A stretch of 64,000 bases of DNA. Origin: an uncultured Eubacteriales bacterium (GTDB taxonomy: Bacteria > Bacillota > Clostridia > Oscillospirales > Acutalibacteraceae). The stretch spans positions 297,421-361,420 of the forward strand of contig CAKSHH010000001.1 of assembly GCA_934456435.1 (NCBI GenBank). Reading direction: 5' to 3'. The translations under genes were made by a program, and so were the position numbers. The notes below the pieces were generated by a model. That model made no database searches. It saw nothing but the letters and a program-made list of their open reading frames with translations, and had not been told where the DNA came from. Below are positions 24,155 to 33,700 of the stretch, in pieces (the stretch's first letter is position 1; each line of letters starts with the position of its first letter).

Positions 24155-25867
24155 ATGAAAAAAGTTATAAGCATTATACTTTGTGCGGTCATTTTGCTGA
24201 GTTCCTCGCTTGCGATAGCGGTTTATGCCGAGAGCGGTGAAACGGTAACAGGCTTTGCGGTTGCGTCGGATCTTCACTATGTCAAGCCTGTCAAAAAGGT
24301 TGGCACAACGCTTGCGGACGAGGGATATGTGACTACCTTCAATTCGGAAAGTGAGTCGCTTACAAACCAGAGCGGATACATTATCGACGAGTTTCTGAAA
24401 GAGTGTGCCGAAAATCCCGATTGTCAATTCGTTCTTGCAACGGGCGATCTTGCCACACACGGCAGGGACTATGTCTCGGAGCACGAGGCTGTTGCCGCAA
24501 AGTTCAGAAAATTTGAGCAGGAAACGGGCAAGCAGGTTTATGTTATAAACGGAAACCACGATAACGCAAAGGATGCGGTCGTTGACCATAAAAAGTTTAC
24601 GGAAATATATCACGAGTTCGGCTATGATGAGGCACTTTCCGTTGACGAGGGTACCTGCTCATACAGCGCAAATCTCAATGATGAATATACCCTCGTTGCG
24701 CTTGACACCTGCGACGAAAGATACAGGGTCGTTCCGAAAAACGATGCTCCGAGAATGGACTGGGCAGTCAAGCAGATTAAAGCCGCAAAAAAACAGGGCA
24801 AAAAGGTTATCATGATAATGCATCATAATCTTCTTGAACACAATCCGTTCCAGAAAATCAACGAGAAGAACTATGTTGTTGATACGCCGTATTCTTTCGC
24901 GGGACTTCTTGCCGATCTCGGTGTAAAGCTCGTTTTTTCGGGTCACACCCATTGCACAAACACGAAGTCCTACACAAGCTTCCTCGGCAACACCATATAT
25001 GATTTCTCAATGTCGAGTCTCGGTAATTTCCCTGCCGAATACAAGTTTATCAGCATGAACGACAGCGAAATCAAATATGAGACGAAGAAGATAAATCATA
25101 TTGACGCCGACAAGCTGGCTGAGGTTTGCAAGGGCTATACACAGGAAGAGATTGACCTGATGAAAAACAATCTTCAGGCGTACACATGGGGAAAATCGTA
25201 CGAGGAGTATTCCGAAAGCACAAGAGAATTGCTTTCTCCCGAAACGCTCGGAATCGAAGAGTCAAGCTCTTTGTATGAAAAGGTTAAGCCTGTGACCGAC
25301 AAGATAAGAGAGCTGTCCGATACGCCGCTTTACGGCGAGAACGGTGTTCAGGCTCAGGCGGCGGCATACGGACTTGAAATTCCCGACAGCGAATATAAAA
25401 CAATGAACGATGCCTTAACGATGGCACAGCTCAGGTGCAAGATCGGCGAAAAAATCTATTCACAGGATTCCGATGATTTCAAGCTTCTTATCAGGCTTAT
25501 TGCTTTTGCAATAAGCAGCTCTGTGGCTTCGGCAGCCGACGAAGATTTGCTTTTAACAGCAAATGAGATGCTTCATAAGATCGGATACGAGGGAAATGTT
25601 GCCGATAACGCTTTCAGGTCGTTCTGCGAAAAATACGGATTCGCAACGCCTGCCGAAAAAGAGGCTCTCGCATTTGTATTCTCACTTTACGGCGGTTATA
25701 TAAGCGACGTTGACGGCGTTGAAAACCGCGACGGAACGATTCCCGGCTACGGCGTTAAGGAAAACAACGAGAATCAGTTTGTAACTGTGTTCAAGAAGAT
25801 CGTTTCAAAGCTCCTTGAGCTTTTGGAAAAGGCTATTATTTTCGGCGGAAGGTTTCTCGCGGTGTAA
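24155..25867 (+). CDS. Exported calcineurin-like metallophosphoesterase
   Basis: A 570-residue protein with a signal peptide (residues 1-25, ending VYA). The metallophosphoesterase motifs are complete: DLH (39-41), GDLATHG (97-103), GNHD (133-136), MIMHHN, and GHTH near residue 263. Residues 300-540 are a helical region I do not recognise. The C terminus (FVTVFKKIVSKLLELLEKAI) is an amphipathic helix like those of two other exported proteins here. The substrate could be a nucleotide, phospholipid or other phosphoester. It is monocistronic, with its own promoter. Confidence 0.85.
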   Translation: MKKVISIILCAVILLSSSLAIAVYAESGETVTGFAVASDLHYVKPVKKVGTTLADEGYVTTFNSESESLTNQSGYIIDEFLKECAENPDCQFVLATGDLATHGRDYVSEHEAVAAKFRKFEQETGKQVYVINGNHDNAKDAVVDHKKFTEIYHEFGYDEALSVDEGTCSYSANLNDEYTLVALDTCDERYRVVPKNDAPRMDWAVKQIKAAKKQGKKVIMIMHHNLLEHNPFQKINEKNYVVDTPYSFAGLLADLGVKLVFSGHTHCTNTKSYTSFLGNTIYDFSMSSLGNFPAEYKFISMNDSEIKYETKKINHIDADKLAEVCKGYTQEEIDLMKNNLQAYTWGKSYEEYSESTRELLSPETLGIEESSSLYEKVKPVTDKIRELSDTPLYGENGVQAQAAAYGLEIPDSEYKTMNDALTMAQLRCKIGEKIYSQDSDDFKLLIRLIAFAISSSVASAADEDLLLTANEMLHKIGYEGNVADNAFRSFCEKYGFATPAEKEALAFVFSLYGGYISDVDGVENRDGTIPGYGVKENNENQFVTVFKKIVSKLLELLEKAIIFGGRFLAV

Positions 25868-25887
25868 TTGAATAAAAGCAAAAAATT

Positions 25888-25915
25888 GGCTGCTCTGAGT
25901 ATTCTCAGAGCAGCC
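25888..25915. terminator. Bidirectional terminator
   Basis: Perfect 12-bp stem GGCTGCTCTGAG/CTCAGAGCAGCC, loop TATT. The minus-strand flank AATTTTTTG gives the better U tract, for the flavoprotein gene. Confidence 0.85.
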
Positions 25916-25925
25916 TTTGCCGTAT

Positions 25926-28745
25926 TTATTTTTCTGCTTTCTTTTTAACTATCTTGACTGCACGCTTGGCTGTGTAGGGGAGGATGTACTTGAATTTATC
26001 CTCGGCGACAACCATTTTGCTCGCTTCGGGGTGATCCCTGTGAAGCGTGATTGCGTCAAATTTGCACTTCGTTGTGCACAGTCCGCATCCGATACAGCGG
26101 TTTTGGTCAACGATTGTTGCACCGCAGCCGAGACATCTTGAGGTTTCTTTCTTGACCTGTTCCTCGCTGAGCGTTGCATGAGCGTCGCGGAAAGAATGAG
26201 GATCAACATCGTCTCTCATTCCGGCTTCCTGGCGGCCTGCGGTATCGTAGCTGTCAAAACGAAGATCGTTTTTGTTAAGCTCGATAAACTCGCGTCTGTT
26301 TCTGCCGATCGTCATGTGACCGTGCTGAACAAATCTATGGAGAGATTCGGCGGCTTCGTGTCCTGCGGCAATTGCGTCAATGGCAAATTTCGGACCTGTG
26401 TATACGTCTCCGCCGACAAATATATCCTCTTCCGCAGTTTGGTATGTGAGCTTGTCGGCAACAGGATAATTGCCGTGCCAAAATTCAACCTTGGTTCCGT
26501 CGAGAAGTTTACCCCATTCAATCGTCTGTCCGATAGCAAAAATAACCTTTGCCGCCGGAATCGTTATGGTTTCGTTCTCATCGTAAAGCGGTGAGAATTT
26601 TTTATTTTCATCATATACGCGTGTGCATTTCTTGAAAACAACAGCTTTGACCCTGCCGTTTTCGGCAACAACCTCTTTCGGACCCCAGCCACAGTTTATG
26701 ATTACTCCGTCTTCCTCGGCTTCGGCTATCTCTTCGTCCGATGCAGGCATAATATCCTTGCTCTCAAGGCAGAGCATTGTGACCTTTTTTGCGCCGCTTC
26801 GTGCGCTGACACGCGCCGCGTCAATCGCAACATTGCCGCCGCCGACAACAACGGTTTCATCATCAAAATGACAGTCTCCCGTAGTTGCCTTTTTCAGGAA
26901 CTCAACAGCGGTTTCTGTACCCTCTGCGTGGTCATTGGGGACGTTCGGATATCTGCCGCCCTGACAGCCGACGGCGATATAAAACGCCTTGTAGCCGTCC
27001 TTGCGAAGCTCAGGAATGGTGATATCCTTGCCGACCTCAATGCCCGTGCGAATTTCAACGCCCATTTCTTTCATAATTTCGATTTCGGCGTCGATAACGT
27101 CCTTTTCAAGCTTGTACGACGGGATTCCGTAGGTGAGCATTCCGCCCGGCTTCTCGTTCTTCTCGAAAACCGTCGGGTAATAGCCCATCTGTGCAAGGTA
27201 GAACGCGCAGGAAAGACCTGCCGGGCCACCGCCGATAATGGCAACCTTTTCTTTCCAGCGTCCTCTGTTAGAGGCAACGACGATTTCGGGAACATATCTG
27301 TGCTCGTCCTCAAGATCCTTTGCGGCAATAAACTTCTTTACAGCGTCAATGGAAACCGCACGGTCGATCATACCTCTTGTGCAGGCGTCTTCACAGCGCT
27401 TGTTGCAGATTCTGCCGCAGACCGCCGGGAACGGGTTTTCTTTCTTTATGAGTGCAAGAGCGTCCTTGTAACGGCCTTGTGAAGCCATTTTCAGATATCC
27501 CTGAACAGCTATGTGGGCAGGGCAGGCAGTCTTACAGGGAGATGTGCCGCTTTCGTGACAGTTGATACGGTTCTTGTCGCGGTAATCCTCGTCCCACTTA
27601 TCCTCGCCCCATTTTGCGGCATCGGGAAGCTCCTGCTTGGGATAAGTGACCTCGGAACCGTCCTTTTTGCAGAGCTTTTGACCGAGCTTTAACGCGCCTG
27701 CCGGGCAGTATTCGACACATTGACCGCAGGCTACGCAGTCCTGCTTGCTGACGTGTGCTCTGTAAGCGGAAGCGGACAGGTTGGGCGTATTGAAAAGCTG
27801 AGATGTTCTCAGCGCGTTGCATATCTTGACATTGCAGTTACAGATTGCAAAAATTTTATTCTCGCCGTCAATGTTTGTGACCTGATGAACAAAGCCGTTA
27901 TCCTCGGCACGCTTGAGAATTTCCATTGCCTCTTCGTATGTTATGTCGCGTCCGCGTCCTGTTTCGCGGCAGTAGTCAGCCATATCTCCGACACCGATAC
28001 ACCAGCCGTCGTAGTCGTCGGCACAGCCCTCGTCGAGTTTCTTTCTGCCGTAGCGGCAGGAGCAGATCGACGCGCCGAGGTGACCCTCGTATTTCTTGAG
28101 CCAATAGGAAAGGTGCTCAATGTCGTCTGTTGTATTCTCCATTGAGATAGCCTGCTCAACGGGTATAACGTGCATACCGATTCCTGCGCCACCCTGAGGA
28201 ACCATCTGGGTTATGCCTGCGAGCGGAAGAAACGTCATTCTTTCAAAGAACATCGCAAGCTCAGGGTGCTTATCCATCAGCTTGGTGTTCATGTTCGTGT
28301 ATTCGGCAGAGCCGGGAACAAAGAGGGGAATCCAGTAATGACGATCCTCCTTGTTGTAAGTTGTGCCCGGAATGGGACCGTCCTTTGTATATTTGTCGCC
28401 GTAATCGTATTCCATCATACCGAGAACGGAAAGCTTGTCCATTATCTCATCGGCGGTTTTCTGATTCATTCCGTGTTTTGAACACATAGAAAGCATTTCG
28501 GAATACGGATATTTTTTTCTGACCTTCATTTCAAGCAGGATATCGAGTGAGTTTTCGCGCTCGGATTTGGTCATTTCGTCCTCAAAAATGCAGGCAAATC
28601 CCCAGTATTCGGGATCCTCTACTTTGATTCCCTTGAGCTTTCCGTCAAATCTGTCGGTAACTCGTCTGACAAACTTCAAAAGCTTGGGGTTCGGGTTCTT
28701 GTCGTTAATATGTGCAGGGATATATTTTTTGCTCATCTCAGGCAT
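25926..28745 (-). CDS. GltD-like FAD/NAD(P) oxidoreductase with multiple 4Fe-4S clusters
   Basis: A 939-residue flavo-iron-sulfur protein. Order of parts: an N-terminal region with CSCRYG and ICNCNVKIC cysteines (about 230-320), a ferredoxin motif CVACGQCVEYCP (about 335-346), a GltD-type N-terminal Fe-S domain (CPAHIAVQGY... CGRICNKRCEDACTRG), FAD fold VAIIGGGPAGLSCAFYL (about 500), NAD(P) fold VVVGGGNVAIDAAR (about 632), and a C-terminal ferredoxin pair CLGCG/CIGCGLCTTKC (about 872-895). It probably transfers electrons between NAD(P)H and ferredoxin or a partner enzyme. Third gene of hypB-hypA-this. Exact partner and direction are unknown. Confidence 0.85.
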   Translation of the reverse strand: MPEMSKKYIPAHINDKNPNPKLLKFVRRVTDRFDGKLKGIKVEDPEYWGFACIFEDEMTKSERENSLDILLEMKVRKKYPYSEMLSMCSKHGMNQKTADEIMDKLSVLGMMEYDYGDKYTKDGPIPGTTYNKEDRHYWIPLFVPGSAEYTNMNTKLMDKHPELAMFFERMTFLPLAGITQMVPQGGAGIGMHVIPVEQAISMENTTDDIEHLSYWLKKYEGHLGASICSCRYGRKKLDEGCADDYDGWCIGVGDMADYCRETGRGRDITYEEAMEILKRAEDNGFVHQVTNIDGENKIFAICNCNVKICNALRTSQLFNTPNLSASAYRAHVSKQDCVACGQCVEYCPAGALKLGQKLCKKDGSEVTYPKQELPDAAKWGEDKWDEDYRDKNRINCHESGTSPCKTACPAHIAVQGYLKMASQGRYKDALALIKKENPFPAVCGRICNKRCEDACTRGMIDRAVSIDAVKKFIAAKDLEDEHRYVPEIVVASNRGRWKEKVAIIGGGPAGLSCAFYLAQMGYYPTVFEKNEKPGGMLTYGIPSYKLEKDVIDAEIEIMKEMGVEIRTGIEVGKDITIPELRKDGYKAFYIAVGCQGGRYPNVPNDHAEGTETAVEFLKKATTGDCHFDDETVVVGGGNVAIDAARVSARSGAKKVTMLCLESKDIMPASDEEIAEAEEDGVIINCGWGPKEVVAENGRVKAVVFKKCTRVYDENKKFSPLYDENETITIPAAKVIFAIGQTIEWGKLLDGTKVEFWHGNYPVADKLTYQTAEEDIFVGGDVYTGPKFAIDAIAAGHEAAESLHRFVQHGHMTIGRNRREFIELNKNDLRFDSYDTAGRQEAGMRDDVDPHSFRDAHATLSEEQVKKETSRCLGCGATIVDQNRCIGCGLCTTKCKFDAITLHRDHPEASKMVVAEDKFKYILPYTAKRAVKIVKKKAEK

Positions 28746-28766
28746 TTCGACACATCCTTTCGTTTG

Positions 28767-29111
28767 CTAATCAACTTCAATTTCTTTAATATTTACCTCG
28801 TTTCCGGTAATGAGGTAAGTGCTTTCGCTTCCGCAGTACGGACAGATTTTTCCGTGCTGTATGGTCGGGTAATTCTTTTCACAGGTCTGACAGAATGTAA
28901 CGGCAGGTATCGTTTCGACAGCGAGTTCACAGTCTGTCAGCATAGAGTCTCTTTTGCAGTTCCATTTCCACACGTCAATCAGGTAATCGGGTATGACGGT
29001 TGAAACCTCACCGATTTCAAGAACGACCTTGTGTATGTGCTTGGCTTCGTTTTCAACAGCTATTTTTTTTACGCTGTCGGCAATGTGAAAGACCACTCCG
29101 AGTTCATGCAT
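28767..29111 (-). CDS. hypA: Nickel metallochaperone HypA
   Basis: A 114-residue protein with the MHE N terminus (His2 is the Ni ligand of the family) and a zinc ribbon made by CQTC (about 74-77) and CPYC (about 90-93). HypA delivers nickel to NiFe hydrogenase or, in some bacteria, urease. It lies 15 bases after hypB and 21 before the flavoprotein gene. No hydrogenase, urease or other hyp gene is in the window. Confidence 0.92.
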   Translation of the reverse strand: MHELGVVFHIADSVKKIAVENEAKHIHKVVLEIGEVSTVIPDYLIDVWKWNCKRDSMLTDCELAVETIPAVTFCQTCEKNYPTIQHGKICPYCGSESTYLITGNEVNIKEIEVD

Positions 29112-29126
29112 TCCGCCACCTCCGAC

Positions 29127-29795
29127 TCAGTTCTGCCACTCCTTGATTTTTCCTCTGAGGTAGTCGGCAAGCGCACCGATTCCTTCGCCTGTTTTTGCCG
29201 ATATCGGAAAAATCTTGATGTTCGGATTACGCTTGCGTGCGTATTCCTCGACCTTGTTCATATCAAAGTCGAAATAGGGGAGGACGTCGATTTTGTTCAC
29301 TATCATAACGTCGCACACTTCAAACACAAGCGGATATTTCAGCGGCTTGTCATGTCCTTCCGGAACCGAAAGGATCATCATATTGAGTGCCGCTCCCGTA
29401 TCAAACTCGGCAGGGCATACAAGATTGCCGACATTTTCCAGTACAACCAGGTCAAGCCCGTCCGTGCCCAGCTCGTTTATGCCCTGACGCGTCATTTCTG
29501 CGTCGAGGTGGCACATTCCGCCCGTATGAAGCTGAATAACCTTGGCGCCGGTGTAGGATATCGTCTTTGCATCGACATCGGAATCAATGTCCGCTTCCAT
29601 CACTCCGATTTTTGTGTCGGATTTCAGGTTGTCAATCAGCTTTGTAAGCGTGGTCGTTTTACCCGATCCGGGGGAGGACATAAGATTGACGAGAAGAGTT
29701 TTCTCTTCCTTCATCTGACTGCGGAGTCTTTCTGCGTCCTTGTTGTTGTCCTCAAAAACGCTCTGCTTGACTTCAATAATTCTGTAATTGTCCAT
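29127..29795 (-). CDS. hypB: Hydrogenase nickel incorporation GTPase HypB
   Basis: A 222-residue SIMIBI-class GTPase. P-loop SSPGSGKTTT (about 37-46), the metal-binding GGMCHLDAEM, ENVGNLVCPAEFD and the G4 motif NKIDVL are present. There is no N-terminal His-rich or CxxCGC nickel-storage motif. It acts with HypA in nickel insertion. First gene of a minus-strand operon with its own promoter at 29828-29856; AGGAGTGATT precedes the ATG. Confidence 0.94.
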   Translation of the reverse strand: MDNYRIIEVKQSVFEDNNKDAERLRSQMKEEKTLLVNLMSSPGSGKTTTLTKLIDNLKSDTKIGVMEADIDSDVDAKTISYTGAKVIQLHTGGMCHLDAEMTRQGINELGTDGLDLVVLENVGNLVCPAEFDTGAALNMMILSVPEGHDKPLKYPLVFEVCDVMIVNKIDVLPYFDFDMNKVEEYARKRNPNIKIFPISAKTGEGIGALADYLRGKIKEWQN

Positions 29796-29827
29796 TAAAT
29801 CACTCCTGACAATTATTATACAGGATA

Positions 29828-29856
29828 ATTATACATTTAAAATGAGTGATAGTCAA
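29828..29856 (-). promoter_or_regulatory. Promoter of the hypBA operon
   Basis: Minus strand: TTGACT (29856-29851), 17-base spacer, TATAAT (29833-29828). Confidence 0.75.
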
Positions 29857-29912
29857 TCGGAAAGAATTAGACTCTGTTGATTTTTTGTATATATTGACAG
29901 CAGGAATACCTG

Positions 29913-29941
29913 TTGACTTATATTTTTTTATCGTATATACT
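29913..29941 (+). promoter_or_regulatory. Promoter of the small membrane protein pair
   Basis: TTGACT (29913-29918), 17-base spacer, TATACT (29936-29941), divergent from the hypB promoter. Confidence 0.65.
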
Positions 29942-29972
29942 TAATTTATAAACTGTATGGAGGTAAGCGAGT

Positions 29973-30389
29973 ATGGCTTGTTTTGTTGTTCCAGTTGCCG
30001 AGGCTGTTGTTGTGTCGGCGGTTTACGCGGTAATGAGGTCAAAAGAAAAAAAGTACGATTTGTCGTATAAACACGAAAATACCGAATTTGACACAGAGAG
30101 TAAAAAGCACTTTTCAACAAAACTTGTTTGGCTGATGAAGCTGCTTTTTGGCGGCTCTTTTTTGCTGGCGTTTGAGCACCTGTGGCACGGTGAGGTTGTG
30201 CCGTGGCCTCCGTTCCTTACGGCGGCTGCCGATCCCGCGGACAGGGCGCAGATGCTTCACGAAATGTCAACGGTCGGAGTTATGATGGCGGTGTCTGTTA
30301 CATTATTGTGGGCGGCTATGGTCGTTGTATCGCTTGTCAGGGAGAAAAGAAACGAGAGCACATTAGCGAAAGCAGAGGAAAGCTGCTGA
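29973..30389 (+). CDS. Small membrane protein of unknown function
   Basis: A 138-residue protein with a hydrophobic N-terminal segment (residues 3-20), a second around 49-68, and a third around 101-122. It has a W/P-rich loop (HLWHGEVVPWPPFL) between the last two. The ATG follows GGAGGTAAGCGAGT. The stop overlaps the start of the next membrane protein by one base, so the two are translationally coupled and may form one complex. I do not recognise the family. Confidence 0.75.
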   Translation: MACFVVPVAEAVVVSAVYAVMRSKEKKYDLSYKHENTEFDTESKKHFSTKLVWLMKLLFGGSFLLAFEHLWHGEVVPWPPFLTAAADPADRAQMLHEMSTVGVMMAVSVTLLWAAMVVVSLVREKRNESTLAKAEESC

Positions 30390-30694
30390 TGACTCTTCTT
30401 CTCTCAATATTTGCCGCAGTTATTTCGACTGCCGTGTGGTATTCCAACGAAAAAGCACGCAGAATGAAGGTCGGAACTTTGTGCTGGATGTTTTGGGGCG
30501 CGTCGGCAATGTGGCTGGTTGACGCCGTCTTTGAATTTGCAGAATTGAAGACAAAGTATTTTACACCGTCGCCCTCTGAGCTTCTGAACGATACCATTCT
30601 CGGACTTTCTGTTATTGCTTTGGCAATGGTGGTTTGGATAGCTTGTCTGCTTATAAAGGACCCGAACGGAATTTTCAAACAGAAAAGAAAATGA
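30389..30694 (+). CDS. Small membrane protein, coupled partner
   Basis: A 101-residue protein with two or three predicted helices (residues 2-16, 27-47 and 69-90) and a charged KDPNGIFKQKRK tail. The start at 30389 shares its A with the preceding stop (TGATG). The longer in-frame reading from 30203 overlaps the previous gene and lacks hydrophobic character, so it is not used. Family unknown. Confidence 0.7.
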   Translation: MTLLLSIFAAVISTAVWYSNEKARRMKVGTLCWMFWGASAMWLVDAVFEFAELKTKYFTPSPSELLNDTILGLSVIALAMVVWIACLLIKDPNGIFKQKRK

Positions 30695-30708
30695 AATAAA
30701 ACTATATA

Positions 30709-30745
30709 AAAAATCCGCAGGAATTTTCGTCCTGCGGATTTTTAT
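30709..30745. terminator. Bidirectional terminator
   Basis: Perfect 14-bp stem AAAAATCCGCAGGA/TCCTGCGGATTTTT, loop ATTTTCG; serves the membrane pair and the convergent giant gene. Confidence 0.9.
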
Positions 30746-33700
30746 TATTTAATTAAGTCGATTATTCTCTGAACAAGCTTCATCAACAGGTCTGTCAGAA
30801 GCTCGATAAAGCTCTTCTGTACGGGCTCGTTGTTATCAATTTCAATGTTCGGAGTCTGATCAATGAGTGCTGTGTATTCCTCATAAACCGAGCTTGTTTC
30901 CAGCTCATCCTGAGAGGCTGTCTGATCAATCTGCTGAAGATATATACCTGCCTGTTCAAGGATTGCCGAGTCGGCTTCCGTTATACTTCCATCATGGTTG
31001 CAGTCAGCGGCAAACCAAATTGCTTCGCCGAGCTGTTCCTTTGTAAGCATGCCGCCGACAATGCAGTTTACGATTGTTGCATCGGTTGCGTCATACCAGC
31101 CGTCGCCGTTGACGTCACCGAATATAACGAGCGTGTACGTCTTTATAAGCACGCCGTCCTCATCATAAAGGGCGATTGTTGTTCCCGTGCCGTAGCCCGA
31201 AGAGGTGGGGTCGATTTTGACTGTGCCGTTCTGAGCGCCGATGTAGTCGGTAAGAGCATTCTTGTTGGGTTCAATTCCGTAAACAAAGAGCTTTTCTTCG
31301 TCGATCACAACGCCGTCCTTGACTGCCACAAGCTTCGCCGTGACTTTCTTTTCAAGCTTGCCGAGAGCTTCGTTGATTCGGCTTGCCATCGCGTCGATTT
31401 CGCTTTGCTTTGTGATGTTCAGCGTGTAGTCAACCGCATCAACTGCCGCTTTAACTGCGTTGTATGATTCCTCGGTGTACTTTGATGCGTCAAGTGCGTT
31501 GAACTTTTCAACGGCAGCTTTGACCTCGCTGTAATTACCGCTGAGGTATTCAAGTGCGTTTTTCGCGTCGTTCAGCGCTTTAATTGCACCGGTAATATCA
31601 TCGGTCTTTGCGGAAGCGTTATTGTATACGGCTTCTGCATCGGAGATAGCCTTGCGGAGGGCGTTTGCGGTTTCCTCTGTGCGGACGGTAAGGTCGATTG
31701 CCTTTGCAGAATTGATTGCTTCAAGCAAAGCGTCCTTGGAAAGGGTTACGGTTACCGTGCATTGTGCGCTGTGGCCGCCGTCCTTGGCGTAAGCTGTGAT
31801 GACAGCCGTTCCGCCGTCAACAAAGGTCACCGTTCCGTTCTCTACTGTTGCAACCGACGGATCGCTTGTTGTCCATACAACGTCCGTGATGTTGGCACCG
31901 CCGACGCCGAGTTTTGCTTTCGGCTCAACCGTGGCGGTAAGGCTTGCCGTTTCGCCCGGCTTGCCGCTGACGGAGGACTTGTCAAGTGTGATGCCTGTTG
32001 CGGGAGTGTTTGCAAATGCGACATATACATAATCGGTTACCGTGTTTCCGAAATGGTCTGTAACGGTTACGGTGATTTTTGCGGCGCAGGCTTTGTTCTC
32101 CTTAGGAGCAGCCTTGCCGTTTTGGTCAACCGTAACAAGGTCATTGTCGGACGACCATGTTATCGACTCGAACATAGCGCTTGCAGGGGAGTATTCGTAA
32201 GAAAGCTGAACGCTCTGAGATGTGTATGTCTTGTAAATGGGAACCTTTACCGAAATGAATTTCGGTGAGTCGGAACCGTTGTACTTGATTGTAATTTTGT
32301 CTGCACGGATATAGTCTGCGAGAGCCTTAACCGCCGCTGTGAGTCCTGCCGCCGCCGTGTCAATTTCACTCTGTGAAGCGTCGGCGTCGTTGTAAACTTT
32401 CTTTGCGTTGTCAAGAGCGGTCTTAAACTTAGCAAAGGAATCCTTTGTGTAGTTCTGCTCAATGTATCCTGCGCTCTCTGCATCGTTGATTGCCTTTTCA
32501 AGAGCGGATTTATCCGTTGCAACAGTAACGGTACAGCTTGCCGAGAAACCGCCGATAACCGTCGTTGCCGTGATTGTTGCGATACCGCCGCTGATTATGC
32601 GGACAAGTCCGTTTTCGTCAACGGATGCGATTCCCGGATTGCTCGACTTCCACGTTACCTTGTCAAGATCGGAGGGGGTACCGTCAGCACCGTTTACGAC
32701 TGCGGTGAGCTGGATTTCTTCGCCGAGAGTGTGTGTTGTGACCTCGGACGGGGTAACCGTTACGGATGCGGGGGGGTTCTTTGCAAATAAAATCGTAACC
32801 GTCTTGGTGTAGACGTTGCCGAAATCATCGGTCAGCTTGACGGTTGCCTTGCCGTAACAGGCATTGTTCACACTCGGTGCGGCGATGCCGTTCATATTGA
32901 CAAATACGTCGCCCTCATAAGACCATTCCGCTGAAACATACATTGCGTCGGCAGGGTCGGTTGTAAACTCAAGCTGAGCTGTTGACATAATGTAGCTCTG
33001 ATCTTCGGGAACCGTCACGGTAATTATGTCTGAGGTTTCGCCGTTGTATGAAATGTTCACATTGGCTACATATACATAAGCCTCAAGTGAATCTACTTTT
33101 GCATTGAGCTGTGCAAGAGCCGCGTCAACCTCTGCCTGTGTCGGATCCTCTGCATTGAGTGTTGACGTTGCAGATTCAAGAGCCGTTTTAAATTCAGCCC
33201 AGGTCGCGGGTGTATATGAGGTTTCCTTGAGCTCATTCGCGCTTTCGACTGCGGAGCGAAGCGCGGATTTGTCGGCATAGACCTTGATGCTTGTCTCTGC
33301 GCTGAATCCGCCGTCGATCGTTGTTACGGTGACGGTGCAGGTGCCTGTGTTTTTGAAGCTGAGATTGCCGTCGCCGTCAACTGTTGCCACGGACTCGTCG
33401 CTTGACTTCCAGATAACATCCGTAATGTTTGCGCCGCCGACGCCGAGAGTCTTCTTGGGAAGAACCGTCGCAGTAATCTTGTCGGTTGAGCCGACGACTG
33501 CATCTGTGATCTCGGTCTTATCGACAGTGATGCCCGTTACGGGTGTGTTGGCAAATGAAACATATACGCTGTCCGTATATTCTCTGCCCTTGTAGTCGGC
33601 AGCTTTTACCGTAATGATTGCGTAGCACGCCTTGTTTGCGGTCGGAGTAACTACGCCGTCTTCAACCTTTACGGATGCATCGCTCGATTCCCATGTTACC

